In this document: positions 1 through 6,895 of the stretch, in pieces
How positions within the stretch are numbered: the first letter of the stretch is position 1
Layout: every line of letters starts with the position of its first letter
Virus record (IMG/VR): IMGVR_UViG_3300032401_000578
Location: 1 to 57,906 of that record
Direction: 5' to 3' (one strand)
From: a virus
DNA length: 57,906 nt
Program-made: the position numbers and the translations under genes
Notes under the pieces: generated by a model
Databases searched by the model: none
What the model was told of the DNA's origin: nothing
The model's input: only the letters and a program-made list of their open reading frames with translations

Positions 1-142
1 AAGCCTTGACGCGACTCTGAGACGGCTGGAAGATCGGATCGAAGAATACCTTACTCGTGCGGGAGCGGTGGACGATGGCGAAAAACAAGGCGGCGGTGGT
101 GGCTCCGGTCGCGGTCCGGCAGCGGATCGTTCGGACTGTTCT
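1..142. repeat. Terminal direct repeat, left copy
   Basis: These 142 bases recur at the right end (57765-57906) with one difference: T at position 16 and G at 57780. The repeat holds the end of an intergenic stretch and the first codons of the ParB-like gene. Identical ends of this length usually mean that the assembly closed a circle, or that the molecule is circularly permuted. A fixed terminal repeat cannot be excluded from sequence alone. Confidence 0.9.
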
Positions 143-710
143 GATCCCGGCTCGGGAACTCAAAGCGAACGCGAAGAACTTCCGGCGGCACGGCGACGAA
201 CAGCGGCGGGATGTCGCGGCGTTGCTGGACGGGATCGGCCAAGTGGCTCCGGTGATCGGCCGGGACATGCCAGACGGATCGGTGCAGCTGCTCGACGGCC
301 ACTTGCGAACCGATCTTGCGGACGACCGGGAGATTCTGGTTGCGGTCACGGACCTGAACGACGCGGAAGCAGCGACAGTGCTGGCGATGCTCGACTACAC
401 GGCGTCACTGGCAACAATCGACCCGGCCCTTGCGGCGGCTCTGGCGGTCGATGCCAAGGCGTCCGGTGTGGTGTCGGAGGAATCTTGGGCGGCGTGGGAA
501 ACCGTGATAGGTGTTCCGCTCGGCGGCGGTGAATACATCTTCACTCCGAACACGCAGCCGGAGGCAGACAAGGCGGCGGTGACGGCGGAACAGATTGACG
601 CGGCCGGGGACGGGCTGGCGGCGAGGTTCGATGGGGAGAAGGGGCCGGAGTTGGTCGAGGTCACTTGTCCGCACTGCGGGCAGGTCTTCGGTCTGGATGC
701 TCGGACGTGA
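75..710 (+). CDS. ParB/sulfiredoxin-fold nuclease-like protein
   Basis: This 211-residue protein has a ParB-type N-terminal domain with the signature LLDGHLRTDL at residues 72-81. Such domains occur in partition proteins and in many phage proteins of unknown role that bind or nick DNA. The C-terminus carries CPHCGQVFGL, a possible zinc knuckle with only two cysteines. I chose ATG 75 because GGGAG lies 9 bases upstream; a GTG at 57 in the same frame has no such site. Its GTGA overlaps the next gene by 4 bases. On the circle it follows the DNA methyltransferase at the right end. Partition is unlikely because there is no ParA. A role in DNA modification or host takeover is inference. Confidence 0.7.
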   Translation: MAKNKAAVVAPVAVRQRIVRTVLIPARELKANAKNFRRHGDEQRRDVAALLDGIGQVAPVIGRDMPDGSVQLLDGHLRTDLADDREILVAVTDLNDAEAATVLAMLDYTASLATIDPALAAALAVDAKASGVVSEESWAAWETVIGVPLGGGEYIFTPNTQPEADKAAVTAEQIDAAGDGLAARFDGEKGPELVEVTCPHCGQVFGLDART

Positions 711-1528
711 CGTTCGATGACGCGGCTTCGCGTCTGGAAACGGTGGCGTGGACGTTCGCCAAAACGATGCCGAACAATCCGCACTACTGGACGCTGCGGA
801 AGGCGTGGCCCGGTGGCTCGGAGGATTTCGAGGCCGTCGTGCAGTTCATCCGGGACGCGGGGCACACAATCCGGTTCGGGCGGACCGACTACCGCTGCCT
901 GAACGTCAACGGGTGGCGGTACTGGACGATGGGTTCTCCGCTCGACCAGACGACCCTGATCAATCGGTGTCGCCTGAACACGCCTTGCCTTTACGATGAG
1001 ATCGCGCCGGTCTACGAAGAGATGCACGCGACGCCGGAAGCGGCTGCAGAAAACGTCCGGCTATTCGAGATGATCGGCTGCCGTGGCGGATCGGTGCTGG
1101 ACATCGGTTGCGGGACGGGTCTGTTTCTCGACTGTGCGGCCCCTGACGAGTACTGTGGCATCGACCCAAGCGGGAGGATGTTGGAACGGTTGGGGAAGAA
1201 GTACCCGACGGCTCGAACGATCCAGACGCCTTTGGAGTCGTTTTGGAGCGGACGCAAGTACGATCTTGTCGTGTCGCTGTTCGGGGCGGCGTCTTACGTG
1301 ACGCCGGACGCGGTCGAGCGGGCGAGGCGGTGGGTTCATCCCTACGGGCGGCTGGTGATGATGTTCTACAAGCCGGGGTACGTGCCGGTGACGCACCTTC
1401 AGTCGGGGGTCGCGGTTCCGTTCTTCGAGTACACTGGCCCCGGCGTTCCGTTTGGGAATTACGTGATTGCGGGGGGCGGGGTCAATGAAACTGTATCTGC
1501 AGAAGACGGTCTACGAAGCGGCACTTGA
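707..1528 (+). CDS. Class I SAM-dependent methyltransferase with phage-type N-terminal domain
   Basis: The 273-residue product has two parts. Residues 21-90 contain MPNNPHYWTLRK and YWTMG, which I recall as typical of phage proteins of unknown function. From about residue 95 there is a Rossmann methyltransferase with motif I LDIGCGTG at 131-138 and an acidic IDPS after strand 2. The substrate is not evident. GTG 707 is chosen as the start because it forms a GTGA overlap with the preceding stop; the frame extends upstream without a better site. The 3' end overlaps ibrA by 44 bases, so the block looks translationally coupled. Confidence 0.7.
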   Translation: MTFDDAASRLETVAWTFAKTMPNNPHYWTLRKAWPGGSEDFEAVVQFIRDAGHTIRFGRTDYRCLNVNGWRYWTMGSPLDQTTLINRCRLNTPCLYDEIAPVYEEMHATPEAAAENVRLFEMIGCRGGSVLDIGCGTGLFLDCAAPDEYCGIDPSGRMLERLGKKYPTARTIQTPLESFWSGRKYDLVVSLFGAASYVTPDAVERARRWVHPYGRLVMMFYKPGYVPVTHLQSGVAVPFFEYTGPGVPFGNYVIAGGGVNETVSAEDGLRSGT

Positions 1529-2660
1529 ACGCATCCGGTGGCTGTACGACGAGTTCGACCAAGTCTTCGTGTCGTTCTCCGGCGGGAAAGACTCGACGGT
1601 CTGCCTTCATCTGGCGTTGCAAGTGGCGGCGGAACGGGGGCGGCTCCCTTTGCCCGTGCTGTTCATCGACCAAGAGGCCGAGTGGCAGATGGCTATCGAC
1701 TACATCCGGACGGTGATGTCGGACCCGCGAGTCAAGCCGTTGTGGCTCCAAGTTCCCTTCAAGATATTCAACGCGACATCCGGGACGGACCCTTGGCTGC
1801 AATGTTGGGAGCCGCGCAAGACGTGGATCCGGGAGCGTGAGCCGGAAAGCTATCACGAGAACGTCTTCGGGACGGACCGCTTCGGCGAGATGTTCAACGC
1901 GGCGATCAATTACTTCGCAGGCGGGAAACGGGCGGCAAACATCGGCGGGATGCGGTGCGAGGAAAGCCCGTCCCGGCTCCGGGGGCTGACGCACGGGAAC
2001 ACGTACAAGGGACAAGCGTGGGGGAAGGTGCTGGATCGGAAACGGGAGCAGTTCACGTTCTACCCGATTTACGACTGGTCGCTTTCGGATGTCTGGAAGG
2101 CGATTCATGACGAGGCATGGAAGTACTGCCCGCTCTACGACTTCCAGTATCGCTACGGAATTGCGCCGCGAGACATGCGAGTCTCAAACGTGCATCACGA
2201 GACGGCTGTCAAGAATCTGTTCTATCTCCAAGAGGTGGAGCCGGAGACGTGGGAACGGATCGTCGGGCGATTGTCGGGGGTCAACACGGTTGGCAAGCTG
2301 CGGGACGATATGCTTTGCCCGAAGGAACTGCCGTTCATGTTCACTTCGTGGGCGGAGTATCGGGACTATCTGGTTGAAAATCTGGTCACGGAGGAGGCGG
2401 ACAGGGAAGACTTTCGGAAACTCTGGAAGCGGGGCGAGGGCAAGTACGATGCGGAGACGACCGAAAAGCTGCACCGGATGCAGGTCAAGGCTGTCCTCGC
2501 GAACGACCATTGGGGGGTGAAGATCGGTTCTTTCGAGAACAGTCATCAGAAGAACGTCGTGGGCGGGGTGGCGAACGACCGCTATCACGAACGCCAAGCG
2601 GCCAAACGGAAAGACCGGGAAACGACAAAGCTCTTGATCGGAAAGCGGGTGGAAGGATGA
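1485..2660 (+). CDS. ibrA: PAPS-reductase-family protein, IbrA-like
   Basis: This 391-residue protein belongs to the PP-loop (adenylyl-sulfate reductase) superfamily. Residues 32-38 read SGGKDST, the pyrophosphate-binding loop, and MRCEESPSR further on matches the IbrA/DUF3440 group. Family members are often phage-borne and paired with a ParB-like IbrB; they were first named as regulators of immunoglobulin-binding proteins in E. coli, and their chemistry is unsettled. The start at 1485 follows a G-rich site (GGGGGGCGGGG). The stop overlaps the ibrB start as ATGA. The pair next to two methyltransferases suggests nucleic-acid modification, which is inference. Confidence 0.8.
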   Translation: MKLYLQKTVYEAALERIRWLYDEFDQVFVSFSGGKDSTVCLHLALQVAAERGRLPLPVLFIDQEAEWQMAIDYIRTVMSDPRVKPLWLQVPFKIFNATSGTDPWLQCWEPRKTWIREREPESYHENVFGTDRFGEMFNAAINYFAGGKRAANIGGMRCEESPSRLRGLTHGNTYKGQAWGKVLDRKREQFTFYPIYDWSLSDVWKAIHDEAWKYCPLYDFQYRYGIAPRDMRVSNVHHETAVKNLFYLQEVEPETWERIVGRLSGVNTVGKLRDDMLCPKELPFMFTSWAEYRDYLVENLVTEEADREDFRKLWKRGEGKYDAETTEKLHRMQVKAVLANDHWGVKIGSFENSHQKNVVGGVANDRYHERQAAKRKDRETTKLLIGKRVEG

Positions 2661-3322
2661 CGTGGCAAACGGAACTAGCGGCGGCGTGCGACGCGGCCCC
2701 GGACAAGACGGCGTTCATCGCTGAGGCGAGGGAGATTCTTCACGGGTCGAGTCCGCTCAAGGCGCAACCGGTGGACATCGTGCGGTGGGTACCGATAGGG
2801 ATGGTGGACCCGAACGACTACAACCCGAACTCGGTGGCGAAGTCGGAGATGAAGCTGCTCTACACGTCGATTCTGCACGACGGCTACACGCAGCCGATTG
2901 TCACGATCCAAAACCCGGACACGGGACGATTCTGCATCGTAGACGGATTTCACCGGTACTTCACAGCGTTCTCGAATCCGGACATTCTGGCCCGAAACCT
3001 CGGACGGGTTCCGGTCGTGGTGATTGCGAAGGAAATCAACGACCGGATGGCTTCGACGGTTCGGCACAATCGGGCGAGGGGGAAACACTCGATTACAGGG
3101 ATGGCGTCGATGGTGTTCACGATGCTGGAGAACGGCTGGGAAGACGCGGCAATCTGCAATGAACTCGGGATGGAGCCGGAGGAACTACTCAAGCTGAAAC
3201 ACGTTACCGGATTTTCAAAGCTGTTCGCGAACGTGGAGTACCGGAGAGCGTGGGTCACGGATCAACAGGTAGCAATCCGCAAGAAGCACGAAAGGGAGGT
3301 CGCGGCTGGAACTCTGGGGTGA
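2657..3322 (+). CDS. ibrB: ParB-like IbrB protein
   Basis: This 221-residue ParB-domain protein is the partner of IbrA. DPNDYNPN (51-58) and IVDGFHRY (94-101) are the ParB-like boxes. The second half is helical and rich in basic residues, with a likely helix-turn-helix around NELGMEPEELLKLK. The ATG overlaps the ibrA stop by 4 bases (ATGA), which fixes the start; GGAAGG lies just upstream. It is the last gene of the modification-like block before the terminase genes, with a 63-base gap after it. Its molecular function is not established. Confidence 0.75.
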   Translation: MTWQTELAAACDAAPDKTAFIAEAREILHGSSPLKAQPVDIVRWVPIGMVDPNDYNPNSVAKSEMKLLYTSILHDGYTQPIVTIQNPDTGRFCIVDGFHRYFTAFSNPDILARNLGRVPVVVIAKEINDRMASTVRHNRARGKHSITGMASMVFTMLENGWEDAAICNELGMEPEELLKLKHVTGFSKLFANVEYRRAWVTDQQVAIRKKHEREVAAGTLG

Positions 3323-3385
3323 TTCTTCGGTATTATCGAACCAAGGGTGATGAAACTGTGGCGTCGATAATTCACGGAGAACGCA

Positions 3386-4153
3386 ATGGCGGAAGCCGAG
3401 GCTGAGAAACCCAAGGGGAAACGTGGGCGGAAACCGGGGAGGCAACCCGGAAAAGTCTACTGTCATGCAAACGGCAACACGTGCGGGCGGTTCCCGGCGA
3501 AGGGGCGAACGACGTGCAAGGCTCACGGTGGTGGAGCCAAGGTCGGTTCGGACTCGCCTTCGTACAAGGGGAAGAACTTCTCCCGTCACATGCCGAAACG
3601 GTTGGGGCAACTCTTCGATGAAGCGATGCTCGACCCGGACTTCCTGAACCAGCGGCGGCGGATCGCGCAGATGTCGGCCCGGTGCGAAGAGCTGTGGGTT
3701 CGTATCTCGGCGGAGGAGCGGGCGGCCAATTGGGCGGAGGCCAAGAAGGTCTGGTCAGCCATGTGGGCGGCGAACGCGGCTTACTCGGTGGCCAGCAAGG
3801 CTGGGGACGCGGCGGAGGTGTCGCGGCAAGCCGGGGTCATGGCGGACACGAAGGCGGAGCTGGAGACGATGCTCGGCGTCGGAGCCGGGGAGCAGTTCGC
3901 GTGGGAAGAGTTCCGGAAGGCGTTGGACACGACGCGGCGACTGATTGAGTCGGAGCGGCGTCGCGAGGTAGAGTCGCAACAGGTGATCTCGATGAGTCTT
4001 GTCACGATGCTGGTGGACCGGCTGGCCGATATTGTGAGGCGAAATGTCACGAACAAGGCTGAACTTCGGACAATCTCGGTCGAGTTCACTCGGGAACTTG
4101 GTCAGCAGGTTGGGACTCAGATTGATGCCGGAGTTGGAGCCGGAGCCGGGTGA
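3386..4153 (+). CDS. terS: Putative small terminase subunit
   Basis: The 255-residue product sits directly upstream of and overlaps the large terminase, the usual place for the small subunit. The N-terminus is very basic. Residues around 40-65 contain CKAHGGGAKVG followed by SPSYKGKNFS, a Cys/His-rich pattern I know from phage proteins at this position. The rest is predicted helical. GGAG before ATG 3386 supports the start. The small subunit recognises DNA for packaging, but sequence conservation is poor, so the call rests mainly on context. The C-terminus is a Gly/Ala tail that overlaps terL by 29 bases. Confidence 0.55.
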   Translation: MAEAEAEKPKGKRGRKPGRQPGKVYCHANGNTCGRFPAKGRTTCKAHGGGAKVGSDSPSYKGKNFSRHMPKRLGQLFDEAMLDPDFLNQRRRIAQMSARCEELWVRISAEERAANWAEAKKVWSAMWAANAAYSVASKAGDAAEVSRQAGVMADTKAELETMLGVGAGEQFAWEEFRKALDTTRRLIESERRREVESQQVISMSLVTMLVDRLADIVRRNVTNKAELRTISVEFTRELGQQVGTQIDAGVGAGAG

Positions 4154-6455
4154 CGAGGCGGAGCCGACGGACGACGCGGTAGACTTCGAGGATCTCTACC
4201 CGGCTCAACCCGGCCCGCAGCGGATTTTCCGGAAGTCGCGGGCGGACATCGCCATCTACGGCGGGGCGGCTGGCGGCGGGAAGTCGTGGTCGCTGCTGAC
4301 GGAACCGCTGCAACACGTGACGAACGGAAACTTCGGGGCCGTGATCTTCCGGCGGACAAACCCGGAGATCACGAACGAAGGCGGGTTGTGGGATGAGTCC
4401 GTCAAGCTGTACCCGCTTCTACAGGCTGAACAGGCGGGGCATTCGTGGCGGTTCGACTCCGGGGCGTCAATCACGTTCGGAGCGATCCAGCTCGAAAAGG
4501 ACGTCTTTAAATGGAAGTCGTCGCAAATCTGTCTCATGTGCGTCGCAAGCGGAACGCCGATTGTGATGGCAGATGGGAGTCGGGTGGCGGTCGATGACGT
4601 GCAGGAGGGCGACTACGTGATGACTCTGGCGGGGCCGAGAAGAATCACAAGAAAGCACGACCCACGAATAGCGAAATGCGTCACGGCGACGATTGTGTCA
4701 GAAACGGGTGACGTCGTCGGATCGCAAACGCATCCCGAAGACCATCCTATTTTGACGGACAGGGGATGGGAGTCGTTCGCTTCGATTGCCAGACAATCCC
4801 GATCCGCTCGCAAACCGACTTCGCGACCTGCGAAGAGATGCCGGTCGCGGCGGCAAAGTCGCGATACCCGATTGACGGGTCAGAAGCGGCGACCCGGACG
4901 GCGGACTCCACTTCTGGAGAGTGCGGGTTGCAAGGGCGTCTGCGTGTCGTCAGCAGATGCGGGAAGCGGTTCCGTAAGGTCTGGTGGTGGACTCCGAGCA
5001 GCGTGGCGGCCTCAAGCGTGGAGCGTCCAAGTAGTGCTGCACGAACGGACTCTTCTGGAAGATTCACGGCATGGTCATCTTCAAATCCGTGAAGATTCTT
5101 GTGGTCAACATCCGTCATCAACTGGAGGTTGCTCGGGTCATTGTTTTGGCGATTCCGGTCAATGTGATGAACAACCTCAAGCCCGCTTAGGTAACGGCCG
5201 AGAACTTTTTCCATCACAAGCCGATGTTGGCGGACGAAACCCCGTTTTGTCACGGCCGGGTGGTGTGGGGCGTATTCGAGAACATACCCAAAAGCGTCGA
5301 TTTGAGTTCGACCACCCATACACGAAGGAACGACGCTTGGCTTCGGAGGACGTCCAGCTTTGTTCATGCGAATTGACTCCAGTTGGGGAACGGACGGTAT
5401 TTGACCTGACAATCGAGGGCGAAAACCATTATGTGAGTTCGTTCGGTTTCGTCAATCAAAATTGTTTCGACGAATTGACATCGTTCACGGAGAAGCAATT
5501 CTGGTACATGCTGAGCCGGAACCGGTCAACGTGCGGCATCAAGCCCTACGTCCGGGCAACGACGAACCCGGACGCGGACTCTTGGGTCGCGACGCTCGTG
5601 GCGTGGTGGGTCGACGAAGAGACTGGCAATCCGATCCCGGAGCGGGCTGGCGTGCTCAGATGGTTTGTCCGGGTGGACGACGTCTTGGTGTGGGGCGACT
5701 CGGCCGACGAACTGCGGCGGCGGCATCCGGGATCGTTCCCGAAATCGTTCACGTTCATCCCGGCGAAGCTGGAGGACAATCCGGCCCTTGAGCGGCTCGA
5801 CCCCGGCTACCGGGCGAATCTGATGGCGTTGCCAACGGTCGAACGGATGCGGCTCCTCGGGGGAAACTGGAAGGTCCGGCTGACGGGCGGCATGTTCTTC
5901 CGGGCGGGAAGTATCGGCGTGCTGGATTGGGAGCCGACGGCGACGCATATCGTGAGGGGCTGGGACTTGGCGGCGTTGGAAGGGAGCGGCGACTGGACGG
6001 CCGGTCTCAAGATGGGAGTTCAAGGGAACGGCCGGTACGTGATTCTCGACCTGATCGCGGGGCAGTGGGAAACGGGCGGCCGTGATGCGAGGATCAAACA
6101 GGCGGCGGACATGGACGGGATTAGCGTGCATCAACGGCTGCCGCAAGATCCGGGGCAGGCCGGGAAGTCGCAGGTTGCCCACTTCGCCCGGATGCTGAAT
6201 GGCTGCAATTGGTCGAGCGGCCCGGTGATCGGAAACAAGGCGACGCGGGCGACGCGGTTCGCGGCGGCTGTCAATTCGGGGCAAGTGGACATGGTGAGAG
6301 CCGACTGGAACAAGCGGCTGCTCGACCGGCTCGACCGGTTCCCGGACTCGTCCGTACCCGACGACGAGGTGGACGCTTGCGCCGACGCCTTCAACACGAT
6401 TCTCGACGGGTGCTGGATCTCGGACGAAACGGAAGTGTCGTCAGTGTCGGTGTAA
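4125..6455 (+). CDS. terL: Large terminase subunit (ATPase-nuclease) interrupted by an intein
   Basis: This is the 776-residue precursor of the packaging motor. Walker A GGAAGGGKS is at residues 46-54. Walker B is split: CLM lies before the intein and CFDELTSF after it, so spliced protein reads ICLMCFDEL. Further on are MLSRNRS and the RNase H-like nuclease, with an acidic residue in RGWDLA (Asp 614 of the precursor) and another in DDEVDACADAF (near 750). The intein occupies 4539-5462. ATG 4125 is preferred over an in-frame ATG at 4044 because only a short overlap with the small subunit is then needed and the family does not carry the extra residues. Activity requires splicing, since the intein breaks the ATPase core. 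Confidence 0.92.
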   Translation: MPELEPEPGDEAEPTDDAVDFEDLYPAQPGPQRIFRKSRADIAIYGGAAGGGKSWSLLTEPLQHVTNGNFGAVIFRRTNPEITNEGGLWDESVKLYPLLQAEQAGHSWRFDSGASITFGAIQLEKDVFKWKSSQICLMCVASGTPIVMADGSRVAVDDVQEGDYVMTLAGPRRITRKHDPRIAKCVTATIVSETGDVVGSQTHPEDHPILTDRGWESFASIARQSRSARKPTSRPAKRCRSRRQSRDTRLTGQKRRPGRRTPLLESAGCKGVCVSSADAGSGSVRSGGGLRAAWRPQAWSVQVVLHERTLLEDSRHGHLQIREDSCGQHPSSTGGCSGHCFGDSGQCDEQPQARLGNGRELFPSQADVGGRNPVLSRPGGVGRIREHTQKRRFEFDHPYTKERRLASEDVQLCSCELTPVGERTVFDLTIEGENHYVSSFGFVNQNCFDELTSFTEKQFWYMLSRNRSTCGIKPYVRATTNPDADSWVATLVAWWVDEETGNPIPERAGVLRWFVRVDDVLVWGDSADELRRRHPGSFPKSFTFIPAKLEDNPALERLDPGYRANLMALPTVERMRLLGGNWKVRLTGGMFFRAGSIGVLDWEPTATHIVRGWDLAALEGSGDWTAGLKMGVQGNGRYVILDLIAGQWETGGRDARIKQAADMDGISVHQRLPQDPGQAGKSQVAHFARMLNGCNWSSGPVIGNKATRATRFAAAVNSGQVDMVRADWNKRLLDRLDRFPDSSVPDDEVDACADAFNTILDGCWISDETEVSSVSV
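4539..5462 (+). other. Intein in terminase Walker B motif
   Basis: A 308-residue in-frame insertion begins with Cys and block A (CVASGTPIVMADG, then QEGDYVM). Block B follows (THPEDHPILTDRGW). It ends with blocks F/G (VFDLTIEGENHYV, then FGFVNQN) before a Cys at the +1 extein position. The usual penultimate His is Gln here, a known but uncommon variant. No LAGLIDADG or HNH motif is present in this frame. The roughly 200 residues between the splicing blocks are Arg-rich and low in recognisable structure, because that DNA codes for an HNH endonuclease on the other strand. Both boundaries are set by alignment of terminase motifs on each side. Confidence 0.9.
4747..5367 (-). CDS. HNH homing endonuclease, antisense within the terminase intein
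   Basis: This 206-residue protein is encoded opposite to terL. It has a classical HNH_3 domain: GYVLEYAPHHP (27-37), QHRLVME (47-53), VVHHIDRN (65-72), NLQLMT (80-85) and HKNLHG (89-94). Two helix-turn-helix-like segments follow (STLEAATLLGVHHQTLRNRF at 116-135 and FAAATGISSQVAK at 171-183), probably giving site recognition. On the minus strand GGAG lies 9 bases before the ATG at 5367; an ATG 45 bases further upstream would run into the C-terminal splicing block. The last codons overlap the DNA for intein block B. It is the only gene I support on this strand, and is presumed to cut intein-less terL alleles and spread the element. Confidence 0.88.
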   Translation of the reverse strand: MNKAGRPPKPSVVPSCMGGRTQIDAFGYVLEYAPHHPAVTKRGFVRQHRLVMEKVLGRYLSGLEVVHHIDRNRQNNDPSNLQLMTDVDHKNLHGFEDDHAVNLPEESVRAALLGRSTLEAATLLGVHHQTLRNRFPHLLTTRRRPCNPHSPEVESAVRVAASDPSIGYRDFAAATGISSQVAKSVCERIGIVWQSKRTTPIPCPSK

Positions 6456-6523
6456 TCCCTTTGGTCGCGTGTGTCGTTGTGCGGTCGGTGTCGGATCTGC
6501 AAACGAACAACGAAGGGTTGGAA

Positions 6524-6811
6524 ATGCCAAGGCGAGGCGAGCATACATTCGAGAACACGGAAACCGGGCGGCCGGTCAGTCGGTCTTCGGAAGAGTTGTT
6601 GGAGTTGGTGAGGATCGGAGCCGGGTTGAGGATCTGCGAGATTCACACGCTCGCAGTGGCGTCCGGCGAGGACGTGATGACGCGGCAACAGATGAACAAG
6701 ATTGAGGCGTCGGCACTCCGGAAGTTCCGTGAGGCGTTCGAGGGGCTGGACTTCACTCCGGAGCCAAGGCGGCACGGCAAGCGGGGGCGGACTGCCTGTC
6801 AGATCTCGTGA
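6524..6811 (+). CDS. Small protein with sigma-70 region 4-like helix
   Basis: The 95-residue product is of unknown function. Residues 52-75 (VMTRQQMNKIEASALRKFRE) resemble the recognition helix end of sigma-70 region 4, where VTRERVRQIEAKALRKLR is typical. Only this half is recognisable, so it may be an HTH transcription regulator or a chance match. AGGG before ATG 6524 supports the start; the same frame is open far upstream inside terL but that part looks like shadow coding. It lies between terminase and portal, a common site for small DNA-binding phage proteins. Confidence 0.5.
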   Translation: MPRRGEHTFENTETGRPVSRSSEELLELVRIGAGLRICEIHTLAVASGEDVMTRQQMNKIEASALRKFREAFEGLDFTPEPRRHGKRGRTACQIS

Positions 6812-6831
6812 GCCGGGCGAGTCCGTCCGTC

Positions 6832-6860
6832 TTGACGTGAACGGGCGGCCGGAATAGCGT
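6832..6860 (+). promoter_or_regulatory. Possible sigma-70-like promoter before portal
   Basis: TTGACG at 6832-6837 is followed after 17 bases by TAGCGT at 6855-6860. The -35 is good and the -10 is weak. It lies between the sigma-like gene and the portal gene. Confidence 0.3.
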
Positions 6861-6862
6861 TC

Positions 6863-6883
6863 TTCCGTGCAATCCGCACGGAA
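6863..6883 (+). promoter_or_regulatory. Leader hairpin at portal ribosome binding site
   Basis: TTCCGTGC and GCACGGAA form a perfect 8-bp stem around the pentaloop AATCC. The 3' arm includes the GGAA that may form part of the portal ribosome binding site, so folding could limit translation. It starts near the expected +1 of the weak promoter just upstream. Confidence 0.5.
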
Positions 6884-6895
6884 GGCCCGCTGAAC

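Noticed and set aside
75-710. Plasmid-type partition system (ParAB)
   Set aside because: No ParA ATPase or parS-like repeat array is present, and the gene is embedded in a phage modification block.
4044-4124. Earlier ATG start for the large terminase
   Set aside because: It would overlap the small subunit gene by 110 bases and add residues not seen in the family; the ATG at 4125 is better.
4747-5367. Frameshifted sense-strand endonuclease in the intein
   Set aside because: The other + frames in this segment contain no endonuclease motif, while the minus frame has a full HNH domain and its own ribosome site.
5526-6284. Long minus-strand frames opposite terL and most other genes
   Set aside because: GC-rich coding DNA leaves the reverse strand open. 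These frames are Arg/Pro-rich, lack ribosome sites and known motifs. Only the HNH frame at 4747-5367 passes.
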